A DNA stretch of 64,000 bases from Gambelia wislizenii (Eukaryota > Chordata > Lepidosauria > Squamata > Crotaphytidae): contig JAUMIR010000014.1 in the NCBI GenBank assembly GCA_030847615.1, positions 11,694,501 to 11,758,500 on the forward strand, written 5' to 3'. The translations under genes and the position numbers were made by a program. The notes under the pieces are model-generated. The model was not told the DNA's origin. It saw nothing but the letters and a program-made list of their open reading frames with translations, and did no database searches. Shown in pieces: positions 55,130-64,000 of the stretch. The first letter of the stretch is position 1. Each line of letters opens with the position of its first letter.

Positions 55130-55840
55130 TGGCATCTTTTGACAAGCGTGAGTGACTGGCCTGCCTCTTGAGAGAAAGCAGGGGGACAGCTGGAGCTGGA
55201 GAGCTTCTGAATGCAGATGGGTTGAGAAGTTTGTTAATTCTTCCCCGCATGTAAAATCTAGTCCATAAAGGACAAAGAATTACAGCTGCTCCCGGTTCTC
55301 TTCTGCAAATGTTGATGTCCAATATTTTCTGAAATACTGACTGACCCATCAGTACTACTGACATCATCCAGTGGTACTTGATATTTAATGCACAGTATTT
55401 GATTATTTTTACATGGTTGCCATGAAATGCATTTGAAGCATTATGATTGTTATTTGCTTGCATAGGTCCTGAACCAACCGTGTATGTGGTGTTCTACATT
55501 AGTGCTTCCTGAGCTAGCTGATATGCGGGACAGGTAGAGTTTTTCTCCCCCAGCATGCCAAGGATTAGTACCATATTTATGTCTACTGACTACAACTATT
55601 TTTCTTTCTTTCCTGGAAACTTGCTGGGAACTAGCAATAAATGCTTGTGGACTGATATGGATACACTGTTTTGAGTAGCACTGCTCTATATCATGAAGGG
55701 GAGGAGAGAAAGAGAGAGAGAGAGAGAAATCTACTCTGAATTTTAGTCCAAACTAACAGAATTGTCCAAGGTGCTGATTCTGTGTTGAGGATACATGTCT
55801 CCCCCCCCCCCCGTTTTCTTCCTGGACTTACTGTGGATAG
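55130..55840. other. Intronic sequence, nothing recognised
   Basis: A (GA)n run at about 55705-55728 and a poly-C run at 55801-55812; nothing else. Confidence 0.4.
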
Positions 55841-55841
55841 G

Positions 55842-56118
55842 TGAAACCGCATATATTAGTGAACCACACCATAGAATCGTGCTGGAGAACCTAGAAAATG
55901 CCTAAAGAGGATGCCTCTCCAGGCATCTGGCATGACTGTATGGTCAATTTCAGCAGGAGTTAACCATACAGTCATGCTGGAAGACCTCCTGATGCCTAGA
56001 GAGACCACCTCCAGTGTGACTTTACAGTCCTCCAGATGCCTAGAGTGACCTTTTCCCCTGATTGTGGGTAAGTTAAACTGTGGGTACTGATCCCGCGTAA
56101 ACTGTGGATGACCTGTAT
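55842..56118. mobile_element. MITE family B copy (rearranged)
   Basis: ACTGTGGATAGGTGAAACCGC at the left, two palindromic CCTAGAAAATGCC / CAGATGCCTAGAG cores, and CTGTGGATGACCTGTA at the right. Confidence 0.65.
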
Positions 56119-56684
56119 TTCCTTTAAAGTTTGCATGGTGGGATAGAACACAGCATGTTGGATAGTTCCTTTTAAGTAAGGTCTAACACCTGGAATGGAA
56201 TTGCTGTGCCACTGATATGGAAGTCACTACAGGATACTGTGCTGTATCATGGAACTAGCCATAGGGGGATCCCCAAGAAAGGAAGAAGGAGGCTGGGGGC
56301 TCAGCCTAGATAAATGGTAGGGAACTCCTTTTAACCCCTCTAAAACCCAGATTCTATTTCAGAGAAGTCCTTGTAGGCCACATTACAGCAGTGGGCAGGG
56401 GCAAAGGGAAACGGGATGGGCCACCAAACTAGCATATTTTAGCTTCCAGCTCTTCCTTCCTAAGAAGTAAGCCTTAGTAGAGGCATTTTGAATTTTCAGA
56501 AGGGGAAAAGAAAGCTAAGCTGTGTGGTTATCTGGGGAAATCAAAGAGGACCAGACTGAATGGAGAGCTGGATTTGGCCCCAAATCCTGATGTTCCCCAC
56601 CACTGGCCTAGGCCTTTCTAAGAAAAACAGGTAGGTGCAGAGGGGAGTTTGATTTGGGGAGTGGTGACAGCTCCACAAATGTGA
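56119..56684. other. Intronic sequence, nothing recognised
   Basis: No exon or nameable repeat seen. Confidence 0.4.
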
Positions 56685-56830
56685 AGTCGAAGGCTTTCAT
56701 GGCCAGCATCCATAGATTTTCCTTGGGGTTTTTCTCTGAAGATGCCAGCCACAGATGCAGGTGAAAAGTCAGAAGTAAACTCTTCCAGAACACGACCTCA
56801 CAGCCCAGAAAAAATCCAAGGAAAATCTAT
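56685..56830 (+). repeat. Mini Penelope pseudo-LTR with hammerhead-like core in a hairpin
   Basis: Begins with the reversed pseudo-LTR end (GAAGTCGAAGGCTTTCATGG) and continues with the forward hammerhead part (CTCTGAAGATGCCAGCC ...). Perfect 15-bp inverted repeats ATAGATTTTCCTTGG (56712-56726) and its complement (56816-56830) enclose the core. Confidence 0.75.
56732..56775 (+). ncRNA. Hammerhead-like motif
   Basis: CTGAAGA at 56736-56742, GAAAAGTC at 56763-56770, and TTCT/AGAA as stem I on either side. The same weak stem II as in the copy at 12892. Confidence 0.45.
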
Positions 56831-58414
56831 AGCTCCACAGATGTCTTTGGGTGGAGGAAGGGGGGAAGGACAGTGATAGTTGGTGGGTCCCATGTTAGCA
56901 GGATAATGAACGCAGCTTTTAGTTCATATTTTAAAGGCACTATCTAAGGTGTCTGAACCTCTTTTCAGGAGATAATGCAGCACACTGGACAGATCCATTA
57001 AAGCTACTGAAAACCTGAGGTGGACTCCCCACCCCACTGACATAGGACCCATCAGCTGCGACAATGGGGGCAGTTCCAGGCAGCTTAAGGGGCATCGAAG
57101 AGGAAGAGCCATTGGTGAAGAAAGCAAGAGGATGTGATTTACATATCTTAATTGCCCTGTAGATTAAGTATGTAATACACAAATTCTCTCTGCTCATCCA
57201 ACCTCTTCAGTCACTTTTGTTTTGCACAGAAACACGCAGATCATAATTCAAGCTGATTTTTTTCCCCCTAAAAAATGTTGCTTCTACTCAATTGCTAAAT
57301 CAGGAAAGACAGAAATAATCACCGATCTCTGGCTCCGCGCCACTGTACTGCTGAAGACTTCATCTTTATCTCCCCCTCCCCAAAATGCAAAAACTGAGCC
57401 ATATTTCATCCAAACCAATTAAAAGCCATGAATGCATGTGGCAAAAGAGTCCCTTTTAACCCAATTAGTTTCAACAACAAGCCAGTGCTAGTGAGAACCT
57501 CAAGATGAATGGCTTCTCTTGCTCATCATTTAGAGACATCAAAGAGCAATAAGGAAGCTACAGAAATGGTTTTTAATGAACCAATAGCTCTGCAGCCATG
57601 CAGACAGAATGAGGAATCTTTCGAAGACTGTTGCTGGACCAACCAGGAAGGACAAGTTGGGGTGCACCAGGGAACAGAAGGTGTGTGTGGGAGGGTACAT
57701 TTCTAAAGATGCTGGTGGGCAGAAATGATAGGTGTTCTAGTCGAATACCCCAAAAGCCATCTGGTTTTCCACCCTGATATAAAGCCTCCCCTTAACTCGG
57801 TGGACATCTGGTCAGTGTTCGGACATGCCATCAATAACATTTACCCACATATGACCTAATCTCCTTCATTTATATCAGGGGTCAGGGAAAAGAGCCCTCT
57901 GGGCTGCACCCAGACCCTGGTACCCCATTTTCAGTCTCTGATGCTTCCCCAGGAGACAGGCCAAGCCCCCAGGCACCCTTCCCAAATATATTACATCTTT
58001 TTAACAGATGAATGTTTTTGCCCCAACAACTCCAACCAGCTGAACAAATGTGATTTTGGCCCTACAATCCCCTGAACTGCTTATGACCCCAAAACTCATG
58101 AAAAAAAATCAGCCCAAAATTGATTGAAAGTGAAAGTGGAAGTGGAAGTGACGTGGTGTCAGTTCTGGTCATGCTGGGAGCAACAGTGATGGCTGCAATA
58201 GTGTGTGTATTGGGGTGTGTATGGCCCCTGCTTCCCTCACAGTCACTCAACCCTGATTCAGAAAGACATGTATCTTGCTTCACGCATTTATCTGCTATTC
58301 CCATTCTTAAATGTTGGATTGTCATTTCCTTGGAGCAAGTACCAGGCCGTGTGGGAAAAGATGGTAAACACTGCAGAAGCAACAACACAGTGGCCATCTA
58401 TACTTGGCACTCAC
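56831..58414. other. Intronic sequence, nothing recognised
   Basis: A (GGAAGT)-like run at about 58128-58150. No repeat class recognised. Confidence 0.4.
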
Positions 58415-58513
58415 CTTTTCTATCTCTTCCAGTGTCTTGTAGTATTTGGCCTCAGTCTCCTGAATTTCTAGCAAACAGCAGTTTCTTTTATCATCTTCTG
58501 TCATGCCCATTTT
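58415..58513 (-). CDS. VAV2: VAV2 exon, start of DH domain
   Basis: This exon encodes 33 codons, beginning Lys-Met-Gly-Met-Thr-Glu-Asp-Asp and ending Thr-Leu-Glu-Glu-Ile-Glu-Lys. It is phase 0 at both ends, with acceptor CCCTCTAG and donor GTGAGT. The segment [18 protein letters not shown] is the first conserved helix (CR1) of the Dbl-homology domain, which contacts the GTPase. Its invariant glutamate is present. The neighbouring exons continue the DH fold without a gap. Confidence 0.96.
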
Positions 58514-58647
58514 CTAGAGGGAGCAAACAGAAATTAGCATCTTGTCACAAGCATCTTGTCACACCTCTCTGCTGCTTCTTCGGAAGGGTAAGTGTTCAAC
58601 AAAGTGGAACCAGAGCTTGGAAAAGTTACTTTTAAGGGAAGGGCAGG

Positions 58648-58871
58648 TATTGTATTATGTTTTTAGTTTATAGAAGAAAAACAAAGAAGTACAAGAGAGA
58701 CTTAGAAGTGATAACAGAAGGATTTTGATAGTTTAAGAGTGTATGTGTTATGTAAGTGGAATAAGAAATGTATAGGTGATGGATTGAATTTTGAGTTGAA
58801 CTGACTGTTTACAGTGTGTAATTTGGAGAAACGACAATAAAAATATATACTAAAAAAAAAAGAAAAAGAAA
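58648..58871 (+). mobile_element. L1-type 3' end, 224 bp, with 14-bp target duplication
   Basis: Flanked by AAGGGAAGGGCAGG (58634-58647 and 58872-58885). It ends ACGACAATAAAAATATATAC plus an A-rich tail. A 5'-truncated L1 or L1-mobilised sequence. Confidence 0.85.
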
Positions 58872-58963
58872 AAGGGAAGGGCAGGAAACCAGTAGATGGG
58901 TTGTAACCCCTGGTTATGCCAACCTAGGTACTTTTAGGGCTATTGCAGAAGGGGGGAATTCTG

Positions 58964-59080
58964 TGTTAGATTGGTTTTTTGTATTTATATTAAGCAGATT
59001 GCATCAGACCCCTAGTGCTTCATGAGCACTGGGGGTCTGATGCAATCTGCTTAATATAAATACAAAAAACCAATTTAACA
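58964..59080. repeat. 57-bp near-perfect hairpin
   Basis: Arms 58964-59020 and 59024-59080, loop of 3 nt (CAT at 59021-59023). All positions pair; only three are G-T (58969/59075, 59013/59031, 59020/59024). No other copy in the window. Confidence 0.9.
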
Positions 59081-59309
59081 GGTTATGGCCCGAGGACCCC
59101 CCATAATGGCTCAACCTAGCACAAATGAGCATGCTTTGATACCTAAATTGAAAGGGGACAATTTTTTATTCATGGCTATTCAGAGTGGAGACCCAGATGG
59201 CAGAGGAAGGCCTCCTTGATGCCCTCAAGACACCGAGATCAACAAAGGGAGAAGTCAGCATCTGTATCTCCTTGCACAGTGCCTTTACCCACAGATATGC
59301 AAGGGTGAA

Positions 59310-59525
59310 GAGCCAGCATGGTGTAGCAGTTGGGAGTGTTGGACTAGGACTCTGGGAGACCATGGTTTGATTCCCCAGTCAGCCATGGAAACCCACTGGG
59401 TGACCTGGGACAAGTCACACTCTCTCAGCCTCAGAGGAACACAATGGCAAACTCCCTCTGAACAAACTTGGCCCAGAAAACACCATGATAAGTTGGAAAT
59501 GACTTGAAAACACACAGCAGCAATG
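59310..59525 (+). mobile_element. tRNA-derived MIR-like SINE
   Basis: AGAGCCAGCATGGTGTAGC head, GGTTTGATTCCCCAG B-box-like, core GACAAGTCACACTCTCTC, tail AACACACAGCAGCAA. Confidence 0.88.
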
Positions 59526-60138
59526 CAGGGGTAAGCCAGGGATTCAAAAAAATGCAGCTCTGTCCCTCCCTGGGTAATATTTGGCTCTGCTTGTGAACTC
59601 AGGATCAAAGAAACAGCTTCTGCTCTTGGCCAGAATATGATGGCTGCTTCTTCTCCTCCTCTGGGGGCACAAGGGCAACTGGAAAGCTCCTGAGTGTACT
59701 CTCATGGCCAATCAGCAGCTAGGGGTGGAACTGCAGCCAGGAGTCTCTGGTTGAACCCAGGAGAGGAGAGGAAGCTGTCACAGCCACCCGCTAGAGCACA
59801 GGCATAACTACGTTGGCAGATGGTTACACTTTCCCAGCCTCACTGTAGAATCTCAGCCAAGAACAGGCAGAACCCCCCAGCTAGTACGGCATGTGGCCAT
59901 GCTGACTGGTGGATTCTGGAAGCTGCTATTTTAAAAGCAACTTTTCCAAGCTCAGTGTTGAACACAGACTATCTCAGGTCCCCCAAAAGCACAGATATTT
60001 TTTTTTCTAGCACCATATTTTCTATGCCAGCAGTGCTGCCAGGTTTCAAAATTAAAAATAAAGGGCAGTCAAAACTCATGACATGCAAGGTTGGCAATCA
60101 GGAAGTAGCTTTTAACAAGTTTGTGCTCTACCTAAATA
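59526..60138. other. Intronic sequence, nothing recognised
   Basis: No exon or nameable repeat, apart from a possible short MITE end near 59930 (AAAAGCAACTTTTCC). Confidence 0.4.
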
Positions 60139-60139
60139 G

Positions 60140-60210
60140 CAAATGAAAAATTGGACTGGATGGCCCTTGTGGTCTCTTCCAACTCTACAACTCTATGATT
60201 CTATGAAATA
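60140..60210 (+). mobile_element. CR1 LINE tail (short)
   Basis: GGACTGGATGGCCCTTGTGG and the end GATTCTATGA. Confidence 0.85.
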
Positions 60211-60401
60211 TTGATTTCAATTAACTTATCTGTGTGGGTTCATGATTTTGTCTCTAGGATGTGTGTTTGTTTGGAGCACCTAGGAACCATCTATACATTA
60301 TGCCCAGTAGTCATCTCTGTCCAACAATGAAGTTGAAAAGTAAGCAGATCTTACAGACCTGGAAGACTCTAAAGAACTAACTTTATGCCCTAAATTTGCT
60401 T

Positions 60402-60924
60402 AGAGCTTGTCTATGTAGGCTAAATACTGAATATCCCAGCTTGCCACTGTCTCAGACCTCTGTAGTCCATATGACGCAGGGCATTTGCCCTGTTCTGCCC
60501 CTGGGGAGTCCTTACGACTCCCGGGGCAGATACGTGGCTGAGATGGGGGCAAGCCAGAGGTAGTGTTTACTGAGTTATAGGTGGCCAAAAACCAGATTGG
60601 GCCCTGCCTGTTTGCAGGAGCTTGTTGGCATGCCAACACTCACTGCTGCCACCATCTCCCTGGCTCTCCTTGAAGCTGGGCAGGAGTTCCTCAGAATGTG
60701 ACCAAGGCTAGTCATATACAGGAGGTCTTTAGTCCACACTGTGTGACCCCTTCCTGCCTCCGAGGCAACAAAGAAAACAGTGGCAGCAGTGGCAATGGCG
60801 GGCCACTTTCCTGTTTGGACTCTGGCCCGTTTCCTCCAGGTAACAAGGGCAGAACAAGTCTGATCTGTGGCCAGGATCTGTCGGCAGGTAGCTGGCATAT
60901 CCTGGCTCATGTAGATGAGCCCTA
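60402..60924 (+). mobile_element. hAT-like non-autonomous transposon, second copy
   Basis: AGAGCTTGTCTATGTAGGC at the left and CTCATGTAGATGAGCCC at the right. The interior aligns with 7597-8196 (GGGCATTTGCCCTGTTCTGC, GGCCAGGATCTGTCGGCAGG). No clear 8-bp duplication here. Confidence 0.75.
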
Positions 60925-61245
60925 AGATCTGGAAGACAACAGGCAATGAAGGATTTTGATTCAAGTTCACCACAGGCTGGAATCTTGCTCCCACCAGTTA
61001 TTTGCACAGGCTGCTAGGGGAAAAAACATGACTGATCCCATCACAAACAGTTAATTTGGTTTAAACCCATTTTATTCTTCAGATAGGTGCTTTTTCATCA
61101 TATAGCTACAGAGAGGGACAGATCTAGGCAAAGAGTAGCCCAATGAGGCACCGAAGCCATGGGTGAAGTATTTCCCACCATCTGGGCTTTGGATGATAGA
61201 CCCAGAAAACAAAACCTTTCTTTCCACACACAGCCCAAAACTTAC
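60925..61245. other. Intronic sequence, nothing recognised
   Basis: Downstream side of the IRYMQ microexon. Confidence 0.4.
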
Positions 61246-61260
61246 CTGCATATATCTGAT
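61246..61260 (-). CDS. VAV2: VAV2 15-nt microexon, acidic region/DH boundary (IRYMQ)
   Basis: This 15-nt exon encodes Ile-Arg-Tyr-Met-Gln. It is preceded by a TTCAG acceptor and followed by a canonical GTAAGT donor. It sits in phase 0 and joins directly to the next exon, which starts Lys-Met-Gly-Met. I recall [13 protein letters not shown] as contiguous in mammalian VAV2, so the match is to peptide, position and phase, not to peptide alone. It places five residues, including one tyrosine, just before the DH domain. The exon before it was not found in 61261-64000. Because the exon is so short, the call depends on the splice signals plus the remembered peptide; a chance match is possible but unlikely. 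Confidence 0.85.
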
Positions 61261-61960
61261 CTGAAGCATGCAGAGACAACAAGCACAAATAAGAAGCAAA
61301 TTGAAGTATGGTTATATATTTTGTATCCCCCATTGCCTGCTTTAAAAGAAAAATGTATTTGGGTAGACAAAATAATGTTTTTAGAAAATAAAACTGCATT
61401 TAGCCTATGGAGGAGGTACCCCATTTCACCCCAAAAGGAAAGCCTGCAGCTAGACCCACAGCTGAGGAGCAAAACCTGTTCTCTCCCCATGGCTGTCCAT
61501 TGCTGGCATATACTAGCAAACAGCCCAGATAGTTTTTCTGAAAGACAGCCTAAAAAATCTTTTAAATCAGAAGTGAGCAACTCTAATGAGCTCAGGGGGC
61601 AATTTTATATCCTCTGAACATTTTGGGGGCCCTGGAGACAGTCAAATATACCAAAAAACAAAAATCCAAGTGGTTTGAAATCCACTTCTGATTTTGAAAA
61701 TCTGGGGGTTGGGAGGGTTTGATGTTAAACAGTGCTCTGCAACCTATTTATAAAAGGTAAATTGCCCCTCCTGTAAACTCCTAGAAGAGGCCATTAATCC
61801 TTTTGGGGGGGGGGAGAAAAAAGGGAGTCCAGAAAGGGAAAGGGCTACAAAATTATTCTAAGTAGGTCACACTTTGCTAACTTCTGTTTTACACCAACCA
61901 ACAAAATACATCAATCCTTGCTATATTTCTAACAGGTAGGGTGGATATTAAGGATGGAAA
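61261..61960. other. Intronic sequence, nothing recognised
   Basis: Upstream side of the microexon. I looked for the preceding acidic-region exon and did not find it. Confidence 0.4.
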
Positions 61961-61965
61961 GCATA

Positions 61966-62545
61966 TTCAAAAACATCTGTAAAATGGTCACAAAGTATGT
62001 TTCTCAAGTGTCAAGAACCACTGATGAGAAGAAGTTTGGACTGATGAGAATCTTCGCAGTTCAGGATTAATCATACGCAAAATTCAGCAACGGTTATTTT
62101 GAGCAGAAGAGTCTTTTCTGAATAGGGAGCAGCATTTTCTGCACAGAAAATAGTGTTTCTGACACAGAACATTATTTTTCTCTACAGAAAATGCTGTTTC
62201 CTGCTCAGAAAATGTTGTCGTTGGGGATCTATTCTGTGCAAAATTTACAAATGGTTGTTTTGCACTGGATACAGCATTTTCTTCCCAAGAAACAGTATTT
62301 TCTGTGTAGGATATTTTGCTCTCCACCAAATATTCTGTGCAAAAGTACTATATTCTGCACAAAAATGCTGTTTCCTGTACACAAACCTATGTGAATTTTG
62401 TGCAAAATGACTCCCGAACTGCAAACAGTCTTCAAAAACTGCCCAGTTTTCAAAAACTTTCTCACAGCAGGAGGAAAATGGTTAAAATGGCTTGTTGCTT
62501 TCTTTGACAAGAAAAATAATTATATCCCTAATAGAGGTTCAACTT
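61966..62545 (+). repeat. Unclassified repeat with TTCTGTGCAGAA palindromes, copy 2
   Basis: GCAGCATTTTCTGCACAGAA, GAAAATGCTGTTTCCTGC and TATTTTCTGTG units in series. The ends match copy 1 (CTGATGAGA..TTCGCAGTTC at the left, CAAAAACTTTCTCACAGC at the right). Confidence 0.75.
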
Positions 62546-63128
62546 AAGGACAAAACCACTGGACAGCTGGAATCCCCCCCTTCCCAGTTGTCAGGAGCAC
62601 TTCTTTTATCAAACACGACCAAATAAATCCATGTTGGTACTACAATTAAATATTAAATAGTTGGAATATTGAATAGTTGGACATTCTTAGCCCACTTCTG
62701 GAGGAGGTTTTAAAGAAGGACAAGATCGAAGAGTTACGGTGTTGACCCAACAGGCTTAGATTCCTTTTTCTTCTCTCGTCTGCTATGAAACCAAGCTAGC
62801 AACTCAAATCGAATCTCCTCTGAAGGTGACAAGAAGTGCTCCAGGTAAAACACCAAAGCAGAGCAGCTCTGCCCTTCCTTACCTCGATTACCCACTTATC
62901 CATCCACATAATGGCCCCCTTCCTCCTCCCACTTTAGCTGGAGGGAACTAATTGACTGGTGAACTCTGCCATTTCTCCCACATCCTCATGGAATTATGCA
63001 TCTTGCCAGCTAAAGTTCACAGCCTGAAGATGGTAATTGGAACCTACAAGAATTGCCCCAAGATACAGAAAGCTCTGCCAGAAAGTGGAGAGGTGGGATG
63101 GGCGAAGGGAAACCATATCCCATGTTCC
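62546..63128. other. Intronic sequence, nothing recognised
   Basis: No exon or nameable repeat seen. Confidence 0.4.
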
Positions 63129-63129
63129 C

Positions 63130-63725
63130 ATGTAAACTAGGCTACATTAATAGGAGTCTAGTGTCTAGATCAAGAGAAGTAATAGCATCACTTTATTCTG
63201 CTTTGGTCAGACCTCACCTGGAATACTGTGTCCAGTTCTGGGCAACACAATTAAGAAGGATATAGACAAGCTGGAACGTGTCCAGAGGAGGGTGACCAAA
63301 ATGGTTAAAGGTCTGGAAGCCATGCCCTATAAGGAGTGCCTTAGGGAGCTGGGTGTGTTTAGTCTGGAGAAGAGAAGGTTGAGAGGGGACAGGATAGCCA
63401 TGTTTAAACATTTGAAGGGATGTCATACTGAGGATGGAGCAGGCTTGTTTACTGCTGCTTCATAGACTAGGACATAGAGCAATGGGTTCAAACGACAGGA
63501 AAAGAGATGCCACCTCAACATTAGGAAGAACTTCCTGACAGTAAGGGCTGTTCAGAAGTGGAATGCACTGCCTGGGAGTGTGGTGGAGTCTCCTTCTTTG
63601 GAGGTTTTTAAGCAGAGAGTGGATGACCATCTGCTGGGAATCATTTGATTGTGTATTCCTGCATGGCAGAATGGGGTTAGACTGGATGGCCCTTGTGGTC
63701 TCTTCCAACTCTATGATTCTAGGAT
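63130..63725 (+). mobile_element. CR1 LINE 3' end
   Basis: Encodes [20 protein letters not shown] and [20 protein letters not shown], then in broken frames the CR1 C-terminus, 3' UTR and GATTCTAGG end. Confidence 0.93.
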
Positions 63726-64000
63726 CAGTTAAGCTCCCATGCCCCCCATTGGGCTGCAACATCACAATTTCAGCTGAAATTGTGCCCAAGTGAATTGAAG
63801 TCTACTTCTGGTTTATACTTCTGAGCTGTCAGATGATTTGGGGGACTGGGGAAGGGGCTTTTAGGTGGGAGGCAGGGTGGTTGAATGGTAAACTGACACT
63901 CCAGGGGCAGCTATTTACCATTTCAGTGCATTTAAGTGGATGGGTTTTTTTTTTCCAGCCATAAAAGAATCAATGGAAGGATGTTTGTGGAACTGAGGTT

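Larger units (their letters stand above)
1089..61260 (-). other. VAV2: VAV2 gene, internal part (16 exons)
   Basis: VAV2 is a cytoplasmic guanine-nucleotide exchange factor for Rho/Rac GTPases, controlled by tyrosine phosphorylation and acting downstream of receptor and integrin signalling. Sixteen minus-strand exons translate to 458 consecutive in-frame codons matching vertebrate VAV2 as I remember it: end of the acidic region, DH, PH, C1 and first SH3. VAV2 is preferred over VAV1 and VAV3 because of the segments [17 protein letters not shown] before the PH tryptophan-serine, and [14 protein letters not shown] in the SH3. Introns range from about 0.3 kb to about 14.6 kb and are packed with repeats. 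The CH-domain exons and the SH2/C-terminal SH3 exons are not visible here. Seen: the exons and splice sites. Known: family function. Inferred: continuity of one transcript. Confidence 0.96.

Noticed and set aside
63735..63790. Acidic-region VAV2 exon (minus frame reading AEIVMLQPNGG)
   Set aside because: Slightly like the expected VEVQQPM segment, but there is no GT donor in the right place and the peptide does not match.
61246..64000. Calponin-homology exons of VAV2
   Set aside because: Looked for on the minus strand; nothing with CH motifs was found, so they lie outside.

Overview
The window is a stretch of a squamate reptile (lizard) genome. It holds part of one host gene, the Rho-family exchange factor VAV2, on the minus strand, embedded in repeat-rich introns. 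The lizard assignment is inferred from the repeats: CR1 LINEs with ATTCTATG tails, an RTE-like LINE, a Penelope-like element, 5S-rRNA-derived and tRNA-derived SINEs with lizard-type tails, and many palindromic DNA-transposon MITEs. There is no bacterial-style gene organisation, no operon and no CRISPR array.

VAV2 runs from high to low coordinates. Sixteen exons can be placed to the base, at 61246-61260, 58415-58513, 54406-54474, 50887-50987, 40545-40644, 38769-38864, 33924-33992, 19215-19301, 18830-18915, 17346-17478, 16324-16338, 14886-14995, 13458-13559, 9384-9472, 3971-4098 and 1089-1163. All have AG/GT borders, all phases join, and together they give 1374 nt (458 codons) of open frame. 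They encode the end of the acidic region, the DH (GEF) domain, the PH domain, the C1 zinc finger and the first SH3 domain. The calponin-homology exons (upstream, above 61260) and the SH2 and second SH3 exons (downstream, below 1089) were not found and probably lie outside. Two of the exons are 15-nt microexons encoding IRYMQ and SHGKM.

The introns are layered mobile DNA. The main bodies are a nearly full-length CR1 LINE (about 26800-30600, + strand, esterase ORF1 plus EN/RT ORF2 with a few lesions), a full-length RTE-like LINE (45155-49148, + strand, 10-bp target duplication, one internal stop and a lost terminal stop), a 1.6-kb CR1 copy on the minus strand (36740-38405), a Penelope-like GIY-YIG fragment with an inverted pseudo-LTR (about 11925-13025), a second Penelope-like copy (35265-35870) and a dead mariner (about 22280-23180). 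Smaller pieces include CR1 tails, two very short L1 tails with perfect target duplications, several SINE families and at least five MITE families, many of them nested.

The observations most worth a second look are the two microexons, a 57-bp near-perfect hairpin at 58964-59080, a 446-bp palindromic element inside a 5S SINE at 50345-50790, hammerhead-ribozyme-like cores in three Penelope pseudo-LTR copies (one inside a 15-bp hairpin), and an unclassified repeat family built of TTCTGTGCAGAA-type palindromes with copies near 53500 and 62000.
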